In this document: one piece after another, positions 55,085-64,000 of the stretch | Numbering within the stretch: position 1 is the first letter of the stretch | How the letters are laid out: each line of letters begins with the position of its first letter | From: Basidiobolus meristosporus CBS 931.73 | Lineage: Eukaryota > Basidiobolomycota > Basidiobolomycetes > Basidiobolales > Basidiobolaceae | Assembly: GCA_002104905.1 (NCBI GenBank) | Contig: MCFE01000057.1 | Coordinates: 1-64,000 of the forward strand | Length of the DNA: 64,000 nucleotides | Reading direction: 5' to 3' | Notes under the pieces: model-generated | Seen by the model: the letters and a program-made list of their open reading frames with translations, nothing else | Databases searched by the model: none | Told to the model about the DNA's origin: nothing | Made by a program: the position numbers and the translations under genes

Positions 55085-56338
55085 TTATCTTCTCCTGGGT
55101 TTTTTTCTCACAGGGATTACTACTGAAGCATTTGGTAGTGCCTCACTTTGCACACCTATACTACTTCCTGGCTGACTATCATCTTGGCTACTTGTGTATT
55201 TGCAGTCAGTATTTTGCCTCCTAGTTGATGAGTGCAATGCTATAGCTTGGCCGCACTGAATTGCTCCGACTGAACCGGCCTGTAGTGCCACGCACTGACG
55301 CGTTCTTTTACTTGCCAAGGGCTCTGGTGGTTGAGGCACTTCATGTTGGTCATCATCAGTCAGTTCACCAGAAGTGACTTGCTGATGGTCAGGCAAAACG
55401 GCACGCGCAGGCGCGCCTTGACGCGTTGAGATGGCCCTTGGCTGAGTTTGATGTGATGCTGCAAGTTGACGTGACTTGGTCTGCTCCAATGGACTTGTGT
55501 CTAAATGAGCAGTTTGGCGAGTTCTCGTAGTTTTGCTCTGAAGCGCGCGCGTTGACCCAACGCATGTTGACTCAGTGCGCGTTGACTCAATGCGGGGCGT
55601 TCTGGTTAAGGGTGTTGGCGTACTCTGGACTGACATGCGCCGGCATGCTGTGGTTGCAAGAGATGGTAGGGAATCCAGCAAGGCGTGCTGGCGCAATCTG
55701 GACAATGTTGCTTGCGGTCTGTATTCTTCCTCCTGAAGCTCACCATCTGATTCCTCAAGGTATTCACTTACCCTCTGTCTGATACTTTGGAGCTGTTGCC
55801 TGGATGAGTCCTGTGTATATTGCTCTCAGAAGCCACTTAGCTCTACTAATATATCACGTAGTACATTAGTCATTTGAGGCAAAAACTCATTCAAAATCTC
55901 TTTGGTTCCCAAAGTTGAGGCACGAACAGACGCGTCCAGCCTGTACTGTGCAAATTGCGTGCAAAATTGCTCCTGCACGGCTTCTTTGTCAAATCCCCTC
56001 ACTCTCAGCTCATTCTTGATTTCAATACTTGTCTTGTTATATATCTTTTTACATACATTGGCTGGTATCTTGATGTAGAACTCATGCCACAGCTTTCTAC
56101 TCAAATTCTTCCATCTTTGTTGACTCTCTGAGGTATCTAGTTCTGCTAGGTTAATCAGTAGTGCCCAAATATCTGTATGAAGGCTCATCATTGACACTTG
56201 GGCCATACTAAGATCATTTGGCAACAACTCAAACAGATCCAACATTGACTTTTCCGGTCCAGACCACGCTTGTGAGCTGGGGGATGGGTTTTGTCTGGGT
56301 TGTACTAAAGATGAGTTGAGGCTTGGTACGGGGACCAT
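55085..56338 (-). CDS. Harbinger accessory (SANT/trihelix-like) protein
   Basis: Harbinger elements usually encode a second protein that binds DNA and imports the transposase. Two minus-strand frames, 55826-56338 (170 aa) and 55085-55705 (206 aa), lie head to tail and may be joined by an intron or separated by mutation. The first is helical and contains WALLINLAELDTSESQQRWKNLSRKLW, where ...QQRWKNL... recalls the SANT/trihelix helix 3. The second is a Ser/Thr/Gln/Arg-rich, low-complexity tail ending in a nuclear-localisation-like KKPRRR. The exact junction cannot be fixed from the sequence, so the coordinates cover both parts. Confidence 0.5.
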
Positions 56339-56697
56339 AGCAATGGATTTGGATACTTATACAGCAGTATATTGGCATCAACCTGGTCTTATATGAAATA
56401 TATATGAAAACTAATGTGATTGTTGAATTTTCCATATATTTTGCATGATGCATCTTGGATTGCGTTGACACGGATCAGATCACATCAATTGCAGTTTTCC
56501 TATATGATTATAGACCTATGATTAAAGCATCAATAAAAGTACCAAGGCATTGTTTGCGGATGATTTTTGCAACATAATGATGGGATACATGGCAATTGAT
56601 GGAGATTTAACCATAATGTATTAAAAATCAGATAAATAATGCAGATTGCGCCAAATCAATTCAAACCGCCTTTATACAATCATCCACCAATTTTAAT

Positions 56698-57582
56698 ATG
56701 ACTTACTCATCTGAATGGTCTTTTCTCATCAATCCCATCACTACCACTGGATTTCCTTTTGACACACTAGAGGAGATCTATTCCAAGTACTGTGGACCAT
56801 CAACCCCAATCTACTCAAGGAGATCCCTTGTCAAGCTTCTCTGCTATTACAAGAACTATTGCCCTACAAGGTTTCATCCCACCATCCATGGCAACAAAAG
56901 TCCTAGAAGCTTTCATTCCCAGCTGACAGCAATGGAGAACCACCTTGCAGAGGGTATGAATGACTTAGAGCAAGCTTGGAATACTAGGTTCAGAAGCTCC
57001 GATAGACTTCCATATCCTGGAGTGTTCAGCAACAGGTTTCATATCAGGAGTATTTTGGATACCTTCCCAGTGAGGATTAACAGACCTTCTAGAGGGCAGA
57101 GGCACTTTTATTCTGGCAAGTACAAGGCACACTGTGTGAAGTTTCAAGCACTGTCTGACATTGAGGGTAACATCATCTGGTTTAGTGGGCCATTTGCTGG
57201 AAGTAGGCATGACAAAGCACTCTGGGTAGAGAATCATCCTGAATTCAGTAGAGGGGAAAAATGTATGGCAGACTTAGCCTATATAGGAGACAATTGTCAG
57301 AGATTAGGATGTATTACAACTTATAGGAAGCCAAGGAATGGTGTGCTTAGCAGGAAGCAGAAGCTCTACAATGAGATATTTAATCATTTCAGAGTGAGGG
57401 TAGAGCACACATTTGGATATCTGAAGAGATTCAGCATATTGGCAGGTAAATACAGAGGAAAGTCATATATAGGAGAAAACAGCAGAATAGGTAAAATAGT
57501 TAAGATACTTGTTAATGCACAGTATGTTCATACAAGAAGACATCCACTGAGAGAAATGTGTTTGGAGCATTATGAAGAGTAA
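56698..57582 (+). CDS. Harbinger-type DDE transposase
   Basis: The uninterrupted frame of 294 aa has the DDE-superfamily endonuclease layout of PIF/Harbinger transposases. The first Asp region is ILDTFPVRINRPSRGQRHFYSGKY (residues 118 onward). The second Asp is in WFSGPFAGSRHDKALW, followed by MADLAYIGD. The catalytic Glu is in FRVRVEHTFGYLKRFSILAG. This order and spacing match the family, which cuts and inserts at 3-bp targets. The N-terminal region is shorter than in many relatives. The frame is intact, unlike every copia copy nearby, so this is the youngest-looking coding mobile element of the window. A broken relative lies at 61118-62323. Confidence 0.85.
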   Translation: MTYSSEWSFLINPITTTGFPFDTLEEIYSKYCGPSTPIYSRRSLVKLLCYYKNYCPTRFHPTIHGNKSPRSFHSQLTAMENHLAEGMNDLEQAWNTRFRSSDRLPYPGVFSNRFHIRSILDTFPVRINRPSRGQRHFYSGKYKAHCVKFQALSDIEGNIIWFSGPFAGSRHDKALWVENHPEFSRGEKCMADLAYIGDNCQRLGCITTYRKPRNGVLSRKQKLYNEIFNHFRVRVEHTFGYLKRFSILAGKYRGKSYIGENSRIGKIVKILVNAQYVHTRRHPLREMCLEHYEE

Positions 57583-58293
57583 ATAAAGCAAGGAAAGCAC
57601 TATTCTGAGCAACATAAGTAAGATTAAGTAAAATTACCAGTAACTGTATCATACCACTGGCATCATGGTAGAAATCATAGTGCCAGATAGTGCTGTAGAG
57701 TGCCAGATCAATCTGGCACCATAAACAGGCTGGCACTATGTGGCACTATCCAACGGAACAAGTCTAATATATGTATTATGAGAATCCTTTAGCCACAAGT
57801 TTTGCTTTGCATCTTCCAATTGTTCCATCATCCTTGTATCTTGTCTTAAAGACCCATCTGCATCCAATTGATTTTTGGTTGATTGGTAACTTGACAAAGT
57901 CCCATGTTTGATTTTCCATCAAAGCCTGATATTCTGCAGTCATTGCAGATTGCCAAACCTTTATCTGAGGCCTATTTAGGGCCTCTTTTATAGTCTGGGG
58001 CTCATCAATATGGATTGAATAGGTAAAGGCTAAGTTTGTTCCCTCATTGGTATAGACATTTGGGCTATTTCTTGTCCCATTGGATCTCCAGGAATTTAAT
58101 ACTGAAATAATCACTTCTGGGATATTGCTGAGCACTGATTCAGGCTGAACCACAGTTTTACAGTCCTCTGGAGTGAGAAATTCTCATTGTTTAGCCCTGA
58201 TTCAATCCTGACTATTGGCAGACTTGAGACCAAGTTTTTGTCATCTACTGATGTCATTTTTGGTGAAAGTTTAGAATTTTCTTCAAACAATAC

Positions 58294-59533
58294 TGTTGTG
58301 TTGTATTATGATTAGTTTGGGCTTGTTCTACAATGTAGAGGCTAATCAACAATATACAACAACTTCCAGTATGCTAATACTGAAATAGTTTATTGGGAGT
58401 TTGATATACCAATAGAAGATATAACTTTCACTAATTTCCTCAATCTTGGGCTCAAAATATACTGTAGGCAGTGTTTATCACTTCTACAGCAGTGTTCTGA
58501 CCTTCTGTTGACTAATGGGCTTATTTACTTTTATAGTAACTTTTCCTTATTTGGAAGTCACTTTCCTTTCTGAGAAAATATTTCCTAATATGGAAATTCT
58601 GAACTCCCCTTTAACCTAAAGGGGTGTGTTGTGGAAGTCTCTAAAGGGGTCTTTAGACCTAAAGGGGTGTCTAAAGGGGTGTCTTTAGAGTAAAGGGGCT
58701 TCTTGTAGTGGTCTCTAAAGTGGACTTTACACTAAAGGGGTGCCTAAAGGGGCTTCTTTAGAGTAAAGGGGTTTCTTAAAGGGGTCTCTAAAGGGGTCTT
58801 TAGACTAAAGGGGTGTCTAAAGGGGTGTCTTTAGAGTAAAGGGGTTTCTTAGAGGGGACTTTTCCGACAGAAAAGTGGTAGTTTCTTGTAGAACTTAGAT
58901 TGGATTCTTGTGAGCTTTGCAGTCTCTTTACTGATGTAGTACCGATCAAAGTCAGAATACTCAACAGTGCAAGTAATGCAGGGGAAGTCTTATAACCTTT
59001 AAACTTGTAATTGTAGTGTGGAGATTCTGGAAAGAGAGGCTCTCTTTATTTTTCAGCTGGGGAAGTCATATATATGAAAATCTTGAAGGATCAAAGTTTT
59101 TGGGCGATTGCGCAAGCAATACACGTGATACGAAGCTAAAATTTTGCAGTGGCGCAGATCGGACATAGGCGCAGCACCTGTGAAAATTTCACGTGACTTG
59201 ATTGGCTGGTTCGAAAGTTACACGCGATCAAAGTCACCATAGTAATCCTAGCAATAAGGCATAGTATATATAATAGTTGGACTCTTTTGGTCATAACTCC
59301 TTAAGTACTGCTTCAAATGAGCTGTAATTTGAAACATGTGTTGGCTACTATGTGTTCTGTATGACATAATATTCTTGGGTGGATTGCTTGTCAGGGTCTG
59401 GAGCATTTGCTCTTCAAAGTTGGTAATTCTTGATCTTTCTCTTGTGTATTACGATAGCAAAAAGCAAAATAAAGAAATGAGTGCAATATTGGTTTAGAGA
59501 TATTGTAGTAATGGAATACTTTCCATTACCACA
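58294..59533. mobile_element. Solo LTR (about 1.24 kb) with G-rich minisatellite
   Basis: This insert interrupts copia integrase sequence. It begins TGTTGTGTTG and ends CATTACCACA (TG...CA) and is flanked by ATAC on both sides (58290-58293 and 59534-59537). It has no coding capacity. It differs from the copia LTRs and from the solo LTR at 44961-46031. A TATATATAAT-like stretch lies near 59265. Its middle carries the AAAGGGGT array described separately. Confidence 0.6.
58639..58858 (+). repeat. AAAGGGGT minisatellite, three 73-bp units
   Basis: Three units of 73-74 bp start at 58639, 58713 and 58786, each beginning CTCTAAAG. Inside each unit the word TAAAGGGG recurs about every 11-20 bp, with the complementary-looking CTTTAGA between. 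The plus strand thus carries more than a dozen GGGG runs. Confidence 0.85.
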
Positions 59534-59790
59534 ATACATCCCTGCACTTCATTAGCTTTGTTGCTTTGATATTGCAGAGTCTGTATGCTTTACTCTCATT
59601 GCAGTAGCCCAAAAATAAGCATTTCACACTTTTTGGCTCAAACTTTGACTGATTTCTGGGCAGTTTCTTGGCATATGCTGTACACCCAAATATTGTTAGA
59701 TGCTCTGCACTTGGTCAGTATCAATACCATGATTCAAATGTAGTGGAATCACAGAATATTCTGCTACAACTCCTATTTTTAAGGTATACA

Positions 59791-61117
59791 AGAAATGCAT
59801 GGTATTCTGATGTTCTTGATGCACTCTAAATTCATTTGAGCAGACCAAGCTGGCCAATGCATCCAAAAAAATTGTCTTATATGACAAGAAACCTGATGGT
59901 GTTATGATGGTCTCATTACAAACCTCTGCTGGCATTGTAACAGCAGTACAGTAGCCTACAGCTAGTTCTGCATAATGTCACAGCACCAATTTACCAAATG
60001 GCACTTTGTAGTTCTACTGCCCTTTGCATCATTCCTACTTTCTACTGCAGACTCACCCCTTGTTTTTTTTGCTAAGCCACTGCTACCTTGGGTAATTCAC
60101 ACAAAGCTGAAATCAAAAAACTACAGCCTTGTGCTTACTAATCTGTATATATGCTTGCACCTGCTGCAATTGACATACTTCTATCAGCTAAACTTTTTGG
60201 CTTTTTAGTATAATGCTTGCAAAGTTGGCATACACCTTGTATTGCTTGTAGCATATATATCTTGCACAAATATGTTTGGTTGCTGCCACTATTGCCATAA
60301 ATACCTCCTGAATATCTACTAATAGCTTTTTGGCATTTAGCCAATATATTTTATTGCCCTGCCAGATTCCAGTATCTCTTAAGGAAGCACTCTGGTTCAT
60401 GTTTGTGTTAATTATTTATTGCACAGTGTAGAAACTGACTTTTGACAAGAGAAACCTGACGTACTTTTGTAAAGCTGTCCTAAATGAAAATTATTGCTGA
60501 TTGTGTCCAACCCAACCATGCATAGCTTAAATGACTACCCAGGTATTGGGGTTGCTTTGCTTCTTAATGCCAAAGGCAGAAGTGTCACCATTGGCACATC
60601 TGTCCTCAATATTTCCAACTCTTTGCTGGCTATCCTCTATATATCAGCTCATCACATATTTGACAGAATAAAATGTTGTATTCTTGATGAGATTGGCATA
60701 CAACAGTACCTGCAACTTAGCTCATCTACCTATCTCCCTACAAATCTGCTCCACAGGAAACTCCCAAAAGGTGAAGCAAAGCCCAGTATTGTCCACACAC
60801 TTAGCAAGATGGAGTAGATAAGGGATACAGAAGCGGCAGAGATCTATGAGTTCAGCTTTATGCTAGTAGTATAGACACTCAAATCCTGTCACAAACTCCT
60901 GCATGAATACTGGAGAAATGTTAAATTTGCATAGGTGATCTGCTTCTGGATATAAGCATTGCTACACTCTCAACATATGACTCTCAATGCTTGCAATGTA
61001 CTCTTGGTAGAAATGGTTTCAGAAGGCCACTTGAAACAACACATATCCAGCTCATCCAGTCCTTGCATTTGAATGGTTTCATATGAGTATAAATATTTAT
61101 AAGTAATTTTCTGTGGA
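59791..61117. other. AT-rich region with unassigned short ORFs
   Basis: ORFs at 59696-59935 (-, partly in copia sequence), 59975-60208 (+) and 60494-60817 (+, 107 aa) show no motif I recognise. The setting between transposon copies suggests transposon-derived or relic sequence. Confidence 0.4.
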
Positions 61118-62323
61118 CAGTTTTGCAACATAATTATTGGATACAAGATAATTGTTGGAGATTTAATCATAATACATGGAAAATCAGATATATTATACTG
61201 AATGCGCCAAATCAGTTCAAATTACACTTACTCCATTGCATACCAACCTTGATATGACTTACTCATCTGAGTGGTCTTTTCTCATCATTTGCATCACTAC
61301 CACTAAATTTCCTTTTGACACATTAGGGGTCAACAATAACAAGTACTGTAGACCATCTATCCTAATCTACTCAAGGAGATCCCTTGTCAAGCCTCTCTGC
61401 TATCACAAGAACTATTGCACTTCAAGGTCAAATCCCACCATCTATGGCAACAAATGTCCTAGAAGCTTGCATTGGCAGCTGAAAGCAATAGAGAACCACC
61501 TTGCAAGGGGTATGAATGATCCAGAACATGCTTGGAACACTAGGTTCACAAGCACTGATAGACTTTATATCCAGAGTTTTAGTTATAGGTTCCATATAAG
61601 GAGTATTTTGAATACCTTCCCAGTCAGGTTTAACAGACCTTCTCAAGGGCAGAGGTATTTTATTCTGCCAAGTGTAAGACACACTGTGTGAAGTCTCAAG
61701 GACTGTCTGACATTGAGGGAAACATCATCTGACTTAGTGGGCCATTTGCTGGAAGTAGGTAGGACAAAGCACTCTGAACAGAGAATCATTCAGTATTCAG
61801 TAGGGGAAACAAAGGTGTGGCAGACTAAGCTTATACATGAGATGTATGTCAGAGATTAGGATATATTACAGCTTATGTAAAGCAAAGAAATGGCATGCTT
61901 AGCAGGAAGCAGAAGCTCTACAGCAAGATTTTAATCATTTCAGAGTGAAAGTAGATACATACATTTGGATATCTAAAGAGATGCAGCATACTTGCAGGCA
62001 AACACAGAGGAAAGTCCTATAAGGAAGAAAATGGCAGAATTGGTAAATATTCAAGATACTTAATAATGCACAGTGTGTTCATACATGAAGCCATCCACTG
62101 AGAGAAATGTACGCAAAGCATCATGAAGAGTAAATACAGCAAGAAAGAAACTATCTTGAGCAAAATAAGCAAGACCAAGTAGAGTTATCAGTAGCTGTAT
62201 CCTACCACTGGCACAATCCTAGAGATTGTAGTGGCAGATGATGCCATAAAGTGCCAGATAAATCTAGCACTATAACTGAGCTGGCTATATATGTGACTAT
62301 CTAACAGAACAAGTCTAATAGAT
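61118..62323 (+). pseudogene. Broken, 5'-truncated Harbinger copy
   Basis: Sequence homologous to 56563-57770 runs on the plus strand: an open piece at 61176-61691 (171 aa, matching MTYSSEWSFL onward), then stops and frameshifts through the remaining transposase. The right terminus GAACAAGTCTAATA lies at about 62309-62322. The left half with the second ORF and the left inverted repeat are missing. Confidence 0.75.
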
Positions 62324-62908
62324 ATAGAGTCATATATCTGAAAGAAAGTAGAAAGTTAGTGCTATAAATTAGTCCTACAGTGACTAAAACTAGTCCAGAA
62401 CAGTTAAGTAGACTTTTAGCAGCTGAATATACCAGATATCTTGATATTTCTCTGCTCATCTTCAACTAAACCAGATGAGAAACTATTACAATGATCCCAT
62501 CAAAGGCAATCACAAGTTTAAAGGCCCATGTATAGGAGGTATTAGTTCCATAAGGACACCATGCAAAGATGGTCAAAAAATAATTGCACCCCCAATTTCA
62601 CAAAAAACTTGTAAATATTTTTCATCACAACAATACATAAGTTTTTTTTGGTTCTCTGCCAGTTTCTCACTTTCTGATCCCAAACACCCTATCACCTCCT
62701 ACACATGTGTTCATTGAGTGGCTATTTCCTCTTTTGTACACTCCCAACTACTTACCCCAGCCATTTCTCTTATTTTTCTTACACACAAGTTGACTTATTT
62801 TTATTGAAACTTCAGTTGAGCCTCAATTGCCAATTGTACTGACCTTTACAAGTCCCTGTACACTACACCAACATTAAGCCTAACCCTGCACTCAACAAGT
62901 AGCTTCAT
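62324..62908. other. AT-rich gap
   Basis: No gene is recognised. A short 80-codon plus-strand ORF (62475-62717) has no features. Confidence 0.4.
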
Positions 62909-63352
62909 TTAAATCCACCACTCAATAAACATAACTGCTGTAATGCTCTGTTTCCATGACTTTGGCTGGAACCCTACAGCTGTATGCCACTGTTCAATCA
63001 CTGGTTCCAATACATCTTGGTCTTCAGCCAGCACATCAAGGTCTATCACCTCATCTGCCAGTCCTTCCAATAAATCCTTGCAATATTCAAGTGTATTTTC
63101 TTGAGCACTGCTCTTGAAGAAATGCTGCAACCTCTAGGTGTGCTTATTAATGTTCCAAAATTCCACTAAAGGCATTATGAAAGCCTTGTGAGTTCTTGAC
63201 ATTGTTACTTTGTCTGTTGGTAGGATCTCCACTCTGTCAACAATAGAGGATGTAAAGGCTGTGGTAGACAAATTACCTTTCTCCGCAAACTCATCTACCA
63301 CACTGCAGTATAGCTCAACTGGCTGTGCTTCCAACTTTTGTGAAAGCAGCAT
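62909..63352 (-). pseudogene. Unassigned broken ORF, probably transposon-derived
   Basis: Two minus-strand pieces (63134-63352 and 62909-63130) are in the same frame and separated by a single stop codon, together about 146 residues. The sequence is acidic and helical (for example EYCKDLLEGLADEVIDLDVL) and has no motif I recognise. Its place among transposon copies suggests part of another mobile element. Confidence 0.35.
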
Positions 63353-63598
63353 ATTTTTTGTTGATAATTATTCTTGGCTATGAAGGAAATCTGTCTGTTC
63401 CAGGTTTACAGCATTAATCTGCAGGAGCTGCAGCTTTTTTCTCATGCTTTCCCCTCTTGCTGGCCTGAGTAGACTTTATTCCCTTTAGCTTTTCCTTTAT
63501 CACTGTCAGGTCTTTGACTGCTACTTTGTCTGAGTGCTACATGTATCAAACTACATTTTCTCAAGAAATGCTACTTGGGTGTAAATGTCTTGGTCTCC

Positions 63599-63973
63599 TT
63601 ACCCCATGCTGGCACTCTGAGGGCAAATAATGCTATTAGCCCACTTGTTTTGAGCTCTAAGCCCTTGATGTAACTGGCTCCAATGTAGCTGGTGGTTTTC
63701 ATCACTGCCAGGTCCTTTGGTGCTCTTTTGATTGTGTGTTTCTTGAGTGGAACTATGCTTTTTCCATGATAAATGTTGTACTAATGCATCTGTGTCTGCC
63801 TGCTTGTCCCTTATTGGCACTCTTCCAGCTACCTGATTTCTACTCAACACTTGTTTGGAGCTTTTAACCCTGCTTTCAACAGGCTCTTGAGGGAGCTGGT
63901 GGTTTTTGGCCATTGCACCTGTGTTTGTCTGCCTTGGAAAGTTTTGGCTATTCTTGAGACAGTTTCTCAGCAT
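63599..63973 (-). other. Unassigned ORF at the window edge (124 codons)
   Basis: The minus-strand open frame has 124 codons, is rich in Gln, Asn, His, Lys and Ser, and contains no domain I recognise. It might be the start of a longer mobile-element ORF continuing towards 63352, but no consistent frame joins them. The flanking 63353-63598 shows nothing further. Confidence 0.25.
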
Positions 63974-64000
63974 ACTAATGCCAGCCCAAAATCAATTTGC

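Larger units (their letters stand above)
54336..57770 (+). mobile_element. Harbinger/PIF-type DNA transposon
   Basis: This is a 3.4-kb insertion with imperfect terminal inverted repeats (left TAGACTTGTTCCATTG-A, right end complement TAGACTTGTTCCGTTGGATAGTGCCA). A trinucleotide AAT adjoins both AGACTTGTTCC ends and may be the 3-bp target duplication typical of the superfamily. It encodes a plus-strand transposase (56698-57582) and a divergent minus-strand second protein (55085-56338). The left subterminal region repeats ACAATC-TGCAC-like words and the right one repeats GTGCCAGAT-like words, as expected of transposase-binding sites. Confidence 0.75.
53915..59790 (-). mobile_element. Copia element F remnant, split by two insertions
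   Basis: Minus-strand pol pieces are found at 53915-54335 (RNase H and RT, with an internal deletion at about 53998), 57780-58289 (RT connection region, open for 125 codons at 57776-58153) and 59538-59790 (integrase C-terminal part). The gaps are a Harbinger-type transposon (54336-57770) and a solo LTR (58294-59533). About 210 bp of pol are missing at the Harbinger site. Homology ends near 59790. Confidence 0.75.

Noticed and set aside
54336-57770. Harbinger insertion as a clean insertion with standard TTA/TAA duplication
   Set aside because: The flanks show AAT on both sides at best and about 210 bp of host copia are missing, so a standard duplication cannot be asserted.
58639-58858. CRISPR-like or telomere-like array
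   Set aside because: The units are contiguous without unique spacers, the organism is eukaryotic, and the words are not a regular telomere repeat. It is better described as a minisatellite in an LTR.

Overview
The window looks like part of a repeat-rich fungal chromosome, most likely from an early-diverging lineage (Zoopagomycota/Mucoromycota-like). This rests on many short GT-AG spliceosomal introns with CTAAC-type branch sites, a single-chain urease of fungal/plant type, a GH18-CBM19 chitinase, three copies of the Kre9/Knh1-like 'Ser-Thr-rich GPI-anchored' family, and orthologues of GPI8, Ubc7, coatomer zeta and a Gap1/IQGAP-like RasGAP. The phylum assignment is inference.

Layout: (1) 1-6883 is a pile-up of one Ty1/copia family: a duplicated 3' end, one nearly full-length but dead element (1345-6030), and an inverted pol fragment. 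(2) 6884-8025 is non-coding. (3) 8026-39961 is a gene island: urease (-), a weak 103-aa ORF (+), an enoyl-CoA hydratase-like gene with a reading-frame problem (+), a PAP2 lipid phosphatase (+), an orphan 251-aa protein (+), chitinase (-), coatomer zeta (+), a small Knh1-like secreted protein (+), a TLC-domain membrane protein (-), the GPI-transamidase catalytic subunit (-), a 16-exon RasGAP (-), a CAP/SCP secreted protein (-), a Knh1-like GPI protein (-), Ubc7/UBE2G2-type E2 (+), a five-repeat Myb protein (-), an augmin HAUS8/QWRF-like protein (-), a third Knh1-like GPI protein (+) and a bestrophin-family channel (-). (4) 40287-59790 is again copia: relics, a 5' LTR plus truncated body on the + strand, and a minus-strand array of elements in tandem. 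This array is itself invaded by a 1.07-kb solo LTR, a 3.4-kb Harbinger-type DNA transposon with two divergent ORFs, and a second 1.24-kb solo LTR that carries a striking AAAGGGGT repeat. (5) 59791-64000 holds a decayed second Harbinger copy and unassigned, probably transposon-derived ORFs.

Functional themes: several island genes concern the cell surface and secretory route: chitinase, three Knh1-like proteins, a CAP protein, GPI8 (which attaches GPI anchors such as those predicted on two of the Knh1-like proteins), COPI zeta and an ERAD-type E2. Exon structures were derived by hand from splice consensus, reading phase and family conservation. Most close exactly in phase and give family-typical lengths (urease 835 aa, Ubc7 165 aa, HAUS8-like 411 aa, RasGAP 805 aa).

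The most noteworthy observations are: a fungal HAUS8 homologue; copia primer-binding sites that match the anticodon arm of initiator tRNA-Met and contain the gag start codon; an inverted copia fragment sharing a frameshift with its partner; a candidate 24-nt intron (or in-frame stop) in the RasGAP gene; and the G-rich minisatellite inside a solo LTR. I found no CRISPR array, rRNA or convincing tRNA gene.
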